Origin: an uncultured Eubacterium sp.
GTDB taxonomy: Bacteria; Bacillota; Clostridia; Peptostreptococcales; Anaerovoracaceae
Assembly: GCA_937966095.1 (NCBI GenBank)
Contig: CALCKF010000051.1
Span: 1 to 34,095, forward strand
DNA length: 34,095 bases
Direction: 5' to 3'
Within the stretch, counting starts at the first letter, position 1. Each line of letters starts with the position of its first letter. The notes beneath the pieces are model-generated. The model was given only the letters and a program-made list of their open reading frames with translations. It ran no database searches and was not told the DNA's origin. Of the stretch, positions 8,451 to 16,461 are shown piece after piece. The translations under genes were made by a program, and so were the position numbers.

Positions 8451-9631
8451 AAGGCCCGCCTGTTTCTTTTCAAATAAAGTACTCCGCAAATAAATACAGT
8501 ACATGGTATCGTCAGAAGGATCGCCAAACTGCCTATGAGGGTCTGAAGTATCTCTACTATTATCACTTCTCTATTGAGCAAATGCCCCATTGACATCGAA
8601 TATGTAAGAAGCAGCATTATACTTGTCAGCGAGCTGCCTATATATGCCAGTACAAGAGTGTTGGCCATAGTGCCCATTATATCCCTTCCTATGTTCATCC
8701 CGCTTCTGTACAGCCCGCCGAATGAGATATCCGGAAGCTTTTCACTGAGTTCATATAAAGCCGATGACAGATCCATGGCCACATCCATTATAGCTCCAAG
8801 AGCACCTATTATAATTGCAGCAAATATTATTGCCGTCAGATCTATAGGATCATCAGGGTTCAATGTCGTAAGATAATATGAATGTTCATCTATAAACCCT
8901 GTCAGTTCTAATGTATGATTCATCACAACTGTTGCGAAAGCTGCTATCATCGTCCCTGCACTGCAGCCTATCACTGTGGCCCATGTTTTTTTCCTCGCTC
9001 CGTTGATCAGCAGAAGCGTCATTATTATTGTGAATACACACGTTATGGCAGCCATTATATATGCATTGTATCCGTTCATGACTGACGGTACAAAAACAAA
9101 GAAAACAAATGAAAATGTCAGTATAAGCGACAGAAGAGTGTTAACACCCTTCCATCTCCCCAACAGGAGTATCAGCACCATGAATATGCAGCCCAGTATA
9201 ATGATTTTATCCAGGCGGTAATAATCGTTGAACTGCCAGTCTATACCAGATTCCTCTGTCGTTATATCCTCAGACTTTATTATCGTTATACTGTCACCCG
9301 GCTCCACTTCCTTTACATACTGGCTCCCGGCATACATGCTGTCTATCATCTGCTGCGCTCTGACGGTCCTGCCTTCATCAGCCCCGCTCTCCAGAACACA
9401 TTCAAAATCTATTGTTTTGTTTTGATATACAGCTGATCCTCCCAGATCCATTTCTCCCGCTTCTGTATCTATCAGCCGTGTAACGGTTGCCCTTTCAAGT
9501 GTATCTCCCGCACCCCCGAAAACAGAAAATCCTTCCGTCACTATCCTGTTGCCGATCAGTATCGTAAAAATAGACAGCACCATTGTCAGAGCCCATACCG
9601 TCCACTGTATTGTGTCTATCTTTTTTTTCAT
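8447..9631 (-). CDS. YibE/F family membrane protein
   Basis: A 394-residue protein with an N-terminal membrane segment (about 12-30), an extracytoplasmic segment of about 110 residues and then about seven further membrane helices. The sequence GRWKGVNTLLSLILTFSFVF, the Gly/Ala-rich GALGAIMDVAMDLSSALYE and NIGRDIMGTMANTLVLAYIG are typical of YibE/F. The function of the family is not established. The ribosome site is poor (GAG at unusual distance); the gene starts 7 nt after the flavodiiron stop, so translational coupling is likely. Its stop overlaps the kinase start (ATGA), tying it to the two-component system. Confidence 0.9.
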   Translation of the reverse strand: MKKKIDTIQWTVWALTMVLSIFTILIGNRIVTEGFSVFGGAGDTLERATVTRLIDTEAGEMDLGGSAVYQNKTIDFECVLESGADEGRTVRAQQMIDSMYAGSQYVKEVEPGDSITIIKSEDITTEESGIDWQFNDYYRLDKIIILGCIFMVLILLLGRWKGVNTLLSLILTFSFVFFVFVPSVMNGYNAYIMAAITCVFTIIMTLLLINGARKKTWATVIGCSAGTMIAAFATVVMNHTLELTGFIDEHSYYLTTLNPDDPIDLTAIIFAAIIIGALGAIMDVAMDLSSALYELSEKLPDISFGGLYRSGMNIGRDIMGTMANTLVLAYIGSSLTSIMLLLTYSMSMGHLLNREVIIVEILQTLIGSLAILLTIPCTVFICGVLYLKRNRRAL

Positions 9632-9638
9632 AATATTA

Positions 9639-10964
9639 TTACTCTATCGGAGAAAAAACTTCTCTTCCCTGTCTGCACAACGGGCAAACAAAATCATCAG
9701 GCAAAACATCTCCCTCATACACATACCCGCATATACCGCAGACGTACCCCTTTATCTTACCGGCTGTTTCCTTTTTCTCTCCATCTTCCTGATCATCACA
9801 TTTGCATGCTGCAATTTCACACGCCAGAGCCTTTATCTGCGCTTTGCTTTCATCATTCAAAGATGATAAAATCGTTACATTATTCTTCACTGTTGTTATA
9901 TCCTTGGATCCCTCCAGGGCTTTTTTCATTGTCTTCATCGCCATAGGCGCCCAGGATCCGTTTTCTATGAATCCGACAGTCCTTTTCTGGTAGTTGCGTT
10001 CAGTAAGATGATCGATAAACTGTTTCATGAACGGGAATATCTCTCCATTGTATGTGGTCGTTGCCAAAACCAGTCTGTCATATCTGAAAGCATCTTCCAC
10101 CGCTTCTGCCATATCGCATCTTGCCAGATCATTCACCACTACCGTTTCGACGCCCTGATCTTTAAGTTCCTTTTCAAGAAGCTCGACTGCCTGTCTGGTA
10201 TTTCCGTACACAGATGTATAACATATGCAAACGCCTTCCGTTTCATGTCTATAACTGGACCATGTATCATACAGCCCTATATATTCATCCAGATTTTCTC
10301 TCAGAACAGGACCGTGCAGAGGGCATATCATCTGTATATCGAGCTCCGGCAGTTTTTTCAGTATATTCTGTACCTGTGTTCCGAATTTGCCGACTATGCC
10401 TATATAATACCTTCTTGCCTCACATGCCCATTCGTCTTCCACGTCCAAAGCTCCGAATTTCCCGAAAGCATCAGCCGAGAACAGAACTTTTTCACTGGAT
10501 TCGTACGTCATCATGACTTCCGGCCAATGTACCATAGGAGCCAGCATGAATTTCAGCTGATGGCTTCCTATACTCAACGTATCCTCGTTTCCTACTACCA
10601 GCTTATCGGCGATCTCCATTCCCGGGAAAAACTGTCCGATCATATTAAAGGTTTTCTTGTTTCCCACAACTATAGTATCCGGATATTTTTCCATAAAAGC
10701 TCCTATGGAAGCAGAGTGATCCGGTTCCATATGCTGTATGATAAGATAATCAGGGTTTCCGCCATTCAATGCTTTCTCCACATTATCAAGCCATTCATCT
10801 GTTTTTTTCCTGTCTATAGTATCTATGACCGCATTTTTTTCATCAAGAATCACATAAGAATTGTATGCCATGCCGTCAGGCACCGAATACTGCCCTTCAA
10901 ACAGGTCCAATTCGTGATCATCAGCTCCCACATAAATCATACTTTCAGTGATGTTCTTTATCAT
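9639..10964 (-). CDS. fprA: Flavodiiron protein (FprA) with C-terminal rubredoxin domain
   Basis: A 441-residue cytoplasmic enzyme that reduces O2 to water and/or NO to N2O. The metallo-beta-lactamase-like domain (1-~245) keeps the diiron ligands H78, E80, D82 and H83 (HMEPDH), a VHWPE histidine, SADAF and CPLHGP. A flavodoxin domain (~250-390, CICYTSVYGNTRQ) binds FMN. A short rubredoxin domain (~405-441, CGICGYVY…CPLC) follows a variable linker, so the electron donor is built in. AGGAGG is 6 nt before the ATG. The gene lies between the Mog-MOSC fusion (27-nt gap, no terminator seen) and YibE/F (7-nt gap). Confidence 0.95.
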   Translation of the reverse strand: MIKNITESMIYVGADDHELDLFEGQYSVPDGMAYNSYVILDEKNAVIDTIDRKKTDEWLDNVEKALNGGNPDYLIIQHMEPDHSASIGAFMEKYPDTIVVGNKKTFNMIGQFFPGMEIADKLVVGNEDTLSIGSHQLKFMLAPMVHWPEVMMTYESSEKVLFSADAFGKFGALDVEDEWACEARRYYIGIVGKFGTQVQNILKKLPELDIQMICPLHGPVLRENLDEYIGLYDTWSSYRHETEGVCICYTSVYGNTRQAVELLEKELKDQGVETVVVNDLARCDMAEAVEDAFRYDRLVLATTTYNGEIFPFMKQFIDHLTERNYQKRTVGFIENGSWAPMAMKTMKKALEGSKDITTVKNNVTILSSLNDESKAQIKALACEIAACKCDDQEDGEKKETAGKIKGYVCGICGYVYEGDVLPDDFVCPLCRQGREVFSPIE

Positions 10965-10991
10965 TTTTTACCTCCTGAATTTCATGAACTT

Positions 10992-11924
10992 TTATAACAC
11001 TTCTATTTTATCACCGTTTTTTACACGGCCGCTTTTTGTCACTTTTATGAAAATGCCTTCTCTCGGCATCACGCAATCCCCTGTCATCTCTCTTATCACG
11101 CATCCGCTGTGGCATTCCTTACCTATCTGTGTCACTTCTCCTTCTGCCTCTCCTATCTTTATCCTGGTACCTACAGGCAGTGTATGAAGTTCTATCCCTT
11201 CTGTAAGTATATTCTCCGCAAAATCCCCGCTGGCCAGCTCTATACCAGTCGCCAATCGTACTTTTTCAACACTTTCAGATGCCAGCAGGCTTACTTGTCT
11301 GTGCCATTTCCCCGCATGGGCATCTCCTTGTATCCCATAGTCTTTACTTAAATATACCTCGCCTACATCGTGCTTCTGCTCACCTTTTTTGCTGCTTATA
11401 CATACCGCCTTTACAGATCCCTTCGGAAGGTGTATGGCTGCACAGTCTCCGGCTTCCCCCAGCAGGACTTCAACACCATGCCTGATCGGTTTGATCACTG
11501 CTTCAAGACATTCTGATGCTGCTTTTCTGCTGCCCGGAAGATTTATGATAAGCGTCTGTTTTCTGAGGCCCGCTGCTGCTCTGGACAGCATTCCCATAGG
11601 AGTTATCTTCATACTTTCCCAACGCATCGCCTCAGGGATCCCTCTCACTTCTCTATCGATCACCGCAAGTGTAGCCTCCGGAGTAACGTCTCGTAAAGAA
11701 AATCCTGTCCCGCCAGTTGTCACTGTAAGTGTCACCTTGAGGCTGTCTGCGCATTTTATCAGTTCTTCCTTTATTTTTTCCATATCATCGGGAATCAAAT
11801 TTCTATACTCTACCGACCAGCCGTTTTCCTCAAGTATCCTTACGACTGCATCACCTGCCGTATCTTCTCTAAGTCCCTGAGAACCTTTGTCACTCATAGT
11901 TATGACCGCTGCTCTGTATTCCAT
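10992..11924 (-). CDS. Mog/MoaB-type molybdopterin protein fused to a MOSC domain
   Basis: A protein of about 310 residues with two domains. Residues 1-~165 are MogA/MoaB-like: TMSDKGSQGLREDTAG, the TTGGTGFSLRDVTPEAT nucleotide motif and LIINLPGSRKAASECLEAV. This domain adenylylates molybdopterin. Residues ~170-310 are a MOSC domain with GIQGDAHAGKWHRQVSLL, a SGDFAENILTEG segment and conserved cysteines in GKECHSGCVI. MOSC domains are predicted sulfur carriers/Moco handlers. ATG 11924 has AGGAGG at good spacing; the frame extends upstream to 12017 only inside moaC, which it overlaps by 25 nt. It is the third gene of the moaA-moaC run and the fused form is known from clostridia. Confidence 0.93.
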   Translation of the reverse strand: MEYRAAVITMSDKGSQGLREDTAGDAVVRILEENGWSVEYRNLIPDDMEKIKEELIKCADSLKVTLTVTTGGTGFSLRDVTPEATLAVIDREVRGIPEAMRWESMKITPMGMLSRAAAGLRKQTLIINLPGSRKAASECLEAVIKPIRHGVEVLLGEAGDCAAIHLPKGSVKAVCISSKKGEQKHDVGEVYLSKDYGIQGDAHAGKWHRQVSLLASESVEKVRLATGIELASGDFAENILTEGIELHTLPVGTRIKIGEAEGEVTQIGKECHSGCVIREMTGDCVMPREGIFIKVTKSGRVKNGDKIEVL

Positions 11925-12403
11925 ATTTCCTCCTGTTCTATATCTCCGCTTTTCCCGCCTTTCTTTGAAATCAGGCATATCCTGTCTATTATCATATCCT
12001 TCTGAACAGCCTTGCACATATCATATACAGTCAATGCCGCCGCAGAAACAGCGGTAAGGGCTTCCATCTCCACTCCGGTCGTTCCTTTACATCTCACTTC
12101 TGCCCTTATTTCAACCGAAAAATTCTCATCATTAAGCCGGAACTTTATATCTATACCGTTCAAAATCAGCGGATGACACATAGGGATTATGTCAGGAGTT
12201 CTTTTTGCAGCCATTATCCCTGCTATCTGAGCTGTACCCAGTACATCGCCTTTTTTCATCCCCCCGTTTTTTATAAGATCAAAGGTTTTTCTGTTTACCA
12301 GAACTCTTCCGGCAGCAACAGCTGTCCTTTCTGTTTCCGGCTTTCCGCCCACATCTACCATCCTGGCTCTTCCCTCGTCATTAAAATGTGTAAAGTCTGA
12401 CAT
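11900..12403 (-). CDS. moaC: Cyclic pyranopterin monophosphate synthase
   Basis: A 167-residue enzyme that converts the MoaA product 3',8-cyclo-7,8-dihydro-GTP into cyclic pyranopterin monophosphate, the second part of step one in Moco synthesis. Conserved MCHPLILNGIDI, KGTTGVEMEALTAVS and the MIDRI-x-L-I-S-K-K-G-G-K-S-G-D tail are present. Two in-frame ATGs exist. The one at 12409 directly abuts AGGAGG, so the second (12403, 6 nt after AGGAGG) is chosen; the first would give an ATGA overlap with moaA. It is certainly coupled to moaA. Confidence 0.95.
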   Translation of the reverse strand: MSDFTHFNDEGRARMVDVGGKPETERTAVAAGRVLVNRKTFDLIKNGGMKKGDVLGTAQIAGIMAAKRTPDIIPMCHPLILNGIDIKFRLNDENFSVEIRAEVRCKGTTGVEMEALTAVSAAALTVYDMCKAVQKDMIIDRICLISKKGGKSGDIEQEEIWNTEQRS

Positions 12404-12405
12404 TG

Positions 12406-13359
12406 TCATCCTCCTATCATATTCATATTCCTGCCTGCATGGCTTGGATTCTCCGCATCAAGAGTCCCTCTCATCTCCGGCTTTTCCAATATGGCTTTCT
12501 TCATGATCCTTGTCATTTCATCCCTGTCCTTTCCCTTTATCGATATCTCCTCTCCCGAATGCAGACATGGCTTTAACATACCGTCTGCCGTAAGTCTTAT
12601 CTTGTTACAGCCATTGCAGAACTCACAGCTTATAGGTTTTATGAGACCCACCTTTCCCATTGCTCCCGGAAGAGCATACATATCTGCCACTCCGTCTGTG
12701 AATCCCAACGGTTCAAGTTCAGGCACCGTCTCCAGGACCTTACGGCAGCTTATAAAACGAGCTTTGTCAAAACCTATGCCGCCTCCTATAGGCATCAGTT
12801 CTATGAACCTTACCTCAATATCTTTTTCCCTTGTAAGATTTACAAAATCCTCTATTTCATCATCATTGAATCCGCCCATCAGCACTGTATTGATCTTTAT
12901 TCTGCCAAAACCTGAATCAAAAGCGGCATCTATACCTCTCATCGCATCCTCAAGCTGTCCTATCCTTGTAATATATCTGTATTTCCGTGGGTCCAGAGTA
13001 TCGAGGCTTATATTGACACGGTCAACACCAGCCTCCTTTAAATCCCGCCCATACACCGGCAGCAGCGTACCATTTGTGGTTATACAAAGTTCTTCTACTC
13101 CATCTATCGATGCTATACTGCGGCACAATTCTACTATCCCTCTCTTTACAAGAGGTTCTCCTCCTGTTATCCTGATTTTATTTATCCCCAGAGAAACTGC
13201 TGCCTTTACAGCATCTACCGTTTCTTCCGCTGTCATCATTTCCTCATGGCTTCTTTTCACTATTCCGTTTTCCGGCATACAATACCTGCACCTGAGATTG
13301 CACAGTTCTGTCACAGATATTCTCATATAATTTATATTTCTTCCGTAATTATCTATCAT
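12406..13359 (-). CDS. moaA: GTP 3',8-cyclase (radical SAM, MoaA)
   Basis: A 317-residue radical SAM enzyme starting Moco synthesis from GTP. The SAM-cluster motif CNLRCRYC is at residues ~21-28, GGEPL follows near residue 68, the second cluster is provided by CEFCNGC plus KPCLHSG, and the protein ends in the conserved Gly-Gly. The ribosome site is weak (GGAG about 13 nt upstream of the ATG). It opens the moaA-moaC-mog run; moaD, moaE and moeA are not in this window. Confidence 0.96.
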   Translation of the reverse strand: MIDNYGRNINYMRISVTELCNLRCRYCMPENGIVKRSHEEMMTAEETVDAVKAAVSLGINKIRITGGEPLVKRGIVELCRSIASIDGVEELCITTNGTLLPVYGRDLKEAGVDRVNISLDTLDPRKYRYITRIGQLEDAMRGIDAAFDSGFGRIKINTVLMGGFNDDEIEDFVNLTREKDIEVRFIELMPIGGGIGFDKARFISCRKVLETVPELEPLGFTDGVADMYALPGAMGKVGLIKPISCEFCNGCNKIRLTADGMLKPCLHSGEEISIKGKDRDEMTRIMKKAILEKPEMRGTLDAENPSHAGRNMNMIGG

Positions 13360-13387
13360 ATCGTCTTAGTTTCTCCATTTCGTTATG

Positions 13388-13393
13388 ATTATA
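13388..13393 (-). promoter_or_regulatory. -10 element of the moaA promoter
   Basis: TATAAT on the minus strand lies 29 nt before the moaA start. The best -35 at 17-nt spacing is weak (CTGACT). There is no room for a full-length Moco riboswitch between this element and the gene. Confidence 0.5.
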
Positions 13394-13471
13394 ACAGAAA
13401 AGAGCAGCTTAGTCAGCAGTTGTTTGACCATATGACGTTATTTATTTGCTGATACGCGGCCTTTCCTTCTC

Positions 13472-13500
13472 TTGACTTTTATATGTAAAAACGCGATAAT
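13472..13500 (+). promoter_or_regulatory. Promoter of the GIY-YIG gene
   Basis: TTGACT (13472-13477), a 17-nt spacer and GATAAT (13495-13500) end 16 nt before the chosen start. This argues against the in-frame TTG at 13472 being the translation start, since it would be the -35 box. Confidence 0.6.
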
Positions 13501-13516
13501 TCATAAAAAAGGGACA

Positions 13517-13837
13517 ATGTATAAAACGACAATGAAAAAGACAAATCATCACAATTACAATCCCGGTCCATGTGTATATATCCTGCTCTGCGGCGATAGC
13601 ACGCTTTACACCGGGTGGACCAATAACATGGATAAACGGCTATCTTCCCACAGGAACGGGCAGGGAGCGAAATACACCAGAGGACGAGGACCTCTTACGC
13701 CTGTCTATCTGGAGTATGTGCAAAGCAGATCTGACGCGGTAAAAAGAGAAGCCGAAATAAAAAAACTGACAAGACAGGAAAAACTCAGACTCATCAAATC
13801 TCCTGCAAATTCACTGAACAAAAGAGCTGTACGGTAA
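13517..13837 (+). CDS. GIY-YIG nuclease-domain protein (UPF0213/YhbQ-YazA type)
   Basis: A small protein of about 107 residues. The GIY-YIG core reads CVYILLCGDSTLYTGWT, followed by the conserved Arg in DKRLSSH, GAKYT and the EAEIKKLTRQEKLRLI helix of the short UPF0213 subfamily. These are single-domain members of the GIY-YIG nuclease superfamily; reported activities on DNA are limited and the physiological role is unclear. GGGA lies just before ATG 13517, and a second ATG at 13532 is also possible. It is divergent from moaA. Confidence 0.88.
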   Translation: MYKTTMKKTNHHNYNPGPCVYILLCGDSTLYTGWTNNMDKRLSSHRNGQGAKYTRGRGPLTPVYLEYVQSRSDAVKREAEIKKLTRQEKLRLIKSPANSLNKRAVR

Positions 13838-13848
13838 AAGCTAAATAA

Positions 13849-13886
13849 AAAAGCCATACAGCACATTTCATGCTGTCGGCTTATTT
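13849..13886. terminator. Probable terminator after the GIY-YIG gene
   Basis: An imperfect hairpin (AGCC-ATACAGCA against TGCTGT-CGGCT, one bulge) with an A-run before and TTATTTT after. It lies between the convergent GIY-YIG gene and the anchored hypothetical gene. Confidence 0.5.
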
Positions 13887-13954
13887 TACAGCTATCTATA
13901 CTATCTATATTTATACCTCTTTTACCATATCTGTTATCCGGATTGCAGATCCGA

Positions 13955-14554
13955 TCATTCAGCCTGCTCTTTCAGGAGCTTTTCAAATGATGCCGCAGAT
14001 TTTCCATACGCCGAGATATCATCCTTGAGCTGCTCCGATGCTCCGGCTGTATCAATGGAAACAGTCACGCTCTCATCCTCCGCTCCTGCAGATATCAGAG
14101 GATATATCCACTGTATCTTTCCGATAGCCGGCATCAAAGCCATAAGCTGCTGTGAACATTTCGTCATGTTGTCATCAAATGTTCTTTTATCTGTCTTCTG
14201 AACACCGGTAGCTACAGAAACAGACAGTACCTGCACACCATTTTCTTCTGCGATAGTGGTTGTAAATTTACCGGCAATGCTTTCAAGATCCATAACTTTC
14301 AGAAGATCCGCAACAGCAGCCGTATCATTGATATCTTCCACCCTGCTGTCATACAGCTCCTTTGCATGATCAGCCGAATCATCTATCTCCATCATATTTA
14401 CATCCACTGTATCGACACTGTTCTCAGCCATTACCTCGCTGCTGCTTCCCATGCGTTCTATGGCCAGCAATACAGCTGCCAGGATCAATGCCAGGATCAG
14501 CATACATACAAGAACCAGTTTTATATTTTTCCTGTTATCTATCGATTTACCCAT
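13955..14554 (-). CDS. Membrane-anchored protein of unknown function
   Basis: A 199-residue protein. Residues ~11-32 form one hydrophobic anchor (KLVLVCMLILALILAAVLLA), and the remaining ~165 residues should be outside the membrane. The middle region (ADLLKVMDLESIAGKFTTTI, then …MTKCSQQLMALMPAIGKIQWI) has a faint resemblance to DUF4825-type extracytoplasmic domains, which I cannot confirm. GGAGAGGA lies upstream of the ATG. It sits 77 nt downstream of the ABC exporter operon on the same strand, so it may be read from it; no clear terminator separates them. No function can be assigned. Confidence 0.75.
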   Translation of the reverse strand: MGKSIDNRKNIKLVLVCMLILALILAAVLLAIERMGSSSEVMAENSVDTVDVNMMEIDDSADHAKELYDSRVEDINDTAAVADLLKVMDLESIAGKFTTTIAEENGVQVLSVSVATGVQKTDKRTFDDNMTKCSQQLMALMPAIGKIQWIYPLISAGAEDESVTVSIDTAGASEQLKDDISAYGKSAASFEKLLKEQAE

Positions 14555-14631
14555 CGCACAACGTCCTCTCCTGTTTGATTACATCTACATGTATAACATT
14601 TTTTTATGTCGAACGTGTGACAATCATACGA

Positions 14632-16461
14632 CTATTGTGCAAATTGGCTGTTGTACAGCTTTGTATAAAAACCATTCTTTTCCAACAGCTGCTGATGTGT
14701 ACCCTGCTCTATTATATCTCCATGATCCAGCACCAGTATATGGTCTGCATCTTTTATTGTAGACAGTCTGTGGGCTATTATGAAACTGGTCCTTCCTTTC
14801 ATGAGATTTGCCATCGCTTTCTGTATCAAGGCTTCTGTCCTGGTGTCTACCGAGCTTGTTGCTTCATCCAGTATAAGTACAGGAGCATCTGCAAGAAACG
14901 CTCTGGCTATTGTGAGAAGCTGCTTCTGCCCCTGGGAGATATTGTTTGTCTCTTCGTTGACCTCCATGTCATAACCCTTCGGCTGTGTCTTTATGAAATG
15001 ATCTATATGCGCTGCCTTTGCCGCCTCTTCGACTTCCTCATCCGTTGCCTGCATGTTGCCATATCTTATGTTCTCACGTATGGTCCCGCTGTTGAGCCAC
15101 GTATCCTGAAGCACCATACCGAACATTTCTCTCAGATTGTTTCTGGATATCTTGGTTATATCATATCCGTCTATGGTTATACGCCCTCCGTTAAGTTCAT
15201 AAAACCTCATCAGTAATTTCACTATAGTAGTCTTCCCGGCCCCTGTAGGACCCACTATCGCAATACGTTGACCCGGATTTGCCACAAATGAAAAATCTTT
15301 TATAACGATCTCCTCGTCGCTGTATCCAAAGGAAACATGTTCAAAAGCCACCTTACCTCTTACATTATCAGCATCTATGGTATATTCCGGCTCCTTATCT
15401 ATATCTTCGGCTTCTTCCTCTTCTATCAGCTCAAATATCCTTTCCGCAGCAGCAGCTGTAGACTGCAGCTGGTTTGCTACATTAGCCACCTGAGATATAG
15501 GCTGATTGAAGCTTCTTACGTACTGTATGAATGCCTGTATATCACCTATGGAGATCTTTCCGTTTATGGCCAGATATCCTCCCAGCAGGCATACAGCCAC
15601 ATAGGCAAGGTTCCCGATAAAATTCGTTATAGGCATCATCATGCCTGACAGGAACTGTGATTTCCATGCAGATTCACACAGCTTTCCGTTATATTCCTCG
15701 AAAGTTTCCATTGACTCATCTTCTCTGTTAAATGCTTTTACTATGTCATGCCCGGTATACATTTCCTCCACATGACCGTTTACATATCCCAGGTATTTCT
15801 GCTGATTCTTAAAATGTCCCTGGGACTTTGAAACTATAAGTCTTATTACCAGCATCGAAAGAGGCAGCACTACAAGAGCCGTCACAGTCATCAGTATATC
15901 TATCCTAAGCATCATTATCAATATGCCTATTATGGTGGTGAAGCTGGTTATTATCTGAGTAAGACTTACCGATAATGTCTGATTGACGGTTTCTATATCA
16001 TTTATCATTCTGCTCTGGATCTCACCATGAGTCCTGCTGTCAAAATATTTAAGAGGTAAACGATCTATCTTTACTGACATGCCGTTACGCAGATTATATA
16101 TTACTTTTTGTGATACATCAGCCATTATCCAGCCCTGCATGATACCGAACAGAAGACTGAATCCATACATAGCCAGCAATATCAGAAGTATCCTCAAAAG
16201 GCCTTCGAAGTCTATACCTGTTCCTCCCATGAGACCTTCCACTACCTTATCAGTAGCTTTACCAAGGATCGTAGGTGAAACGATAGTGAATACAGTGCTT
16301 GCTATAGCAAAGATAAATACGACAGCAAGCCTGAATTTATATGGAGAAAGATACCCTATCAGTGTTTTCATGGTCTTGCTGAAATTCTTAGCCTTTTCAC
16401 CGGGTATCATGCTGGCTCCGTGACCTCTAGACCCGGCACCGCCTCGTCTTCTTTCCGCCAT
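14632..16461 (-). CDS. ABC exporter half-transporter, catalytic-site subunit of a heterodimer
   Basis: A 609-residue fused permease-ATPase. Six membrane helices (about residues 40-350) are followed by a nucleotide-binding domain with Walker A K410 (GPTGAGKTT), Walker B LILDEATSSVD with catalytic E533, and H564 (IIAHRLSTI). Its own signature loop is altered (ISQGQ for LSGGQ). Its ATG overlaps the stop of the preceding ABC gene by one base (TAATG), with AAGGGGG upstream, so the two are coupled. With its partner it forms a BmrCD/TM287-288-like multidrug or lipid exporter. Substrate unknown. Confidence 0.93.
   Translation of the reverse strand: MAERRRGGAGSRGHGASMIPGEKAKNFSKTMKTLIGYLSPYKFRLAVVFIFAIASTVFTIVSPTILGKATDKVVEGLMGGTGIDFEGLLRILLILLAMYGFSLLFGIMQGWIMADVSQKVIYNLRNGMSVKIDRLPLKYFDSRTHGEIQSRMINDIETVNQTLSVSLTQIITSFTTIIGILIMMLRIDILMTVTALVVLPLSMLVIRLIVSKSQGHFKNQQKYLGYVNGHVEEMYTGHDIVKAFNREDESMETFEEYNGKLCESAWKSQFLSGMMMPITNFIGNLAYVAVCLLGGYLAINGKISIGDIQAFIQYVRSFNQPISQVANVANQLQSTAAAAERIFELIEEEEAEDIDKEPEYTIDADNVRGKVAFEHVSFGYSDEEIVIKDFSFVANPGQRIAIVGPTGAGKTTIVKLLMRFYELNGGRITIDGYDITKISRNNLREMFGMVLQDTWLNSGTIRENIRYGNMQATDEEVEEAAKAAHIDHFIKTQPKGYDMEVNEETNNISQGQKQLLTIARAFLADAPVLILDEATSSVDTRTEALIQKAMANLMKGRTSFIIAHRLSTIKDADHILVLDHGDIIEQGTHQQLLEKNGFYTKLYNSQFAQ

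Noticed and set aside
10008..10997. 329-codon open frame on the plus strand
   Set aside because: Antisense to fprA, whose ligands and domains are complete; the product is His/Ile/Phe-rich noise.
12491..13330. 279-codon open frame on the plus strand
   Set aside because: Antisense to moaA, which has all radical SAM cysteines.
13360..13516. Moco riboswitch upstream of moaA
   Set aside because: Only about 20 nt of leader follow the -10 element, too short for the aptamer.
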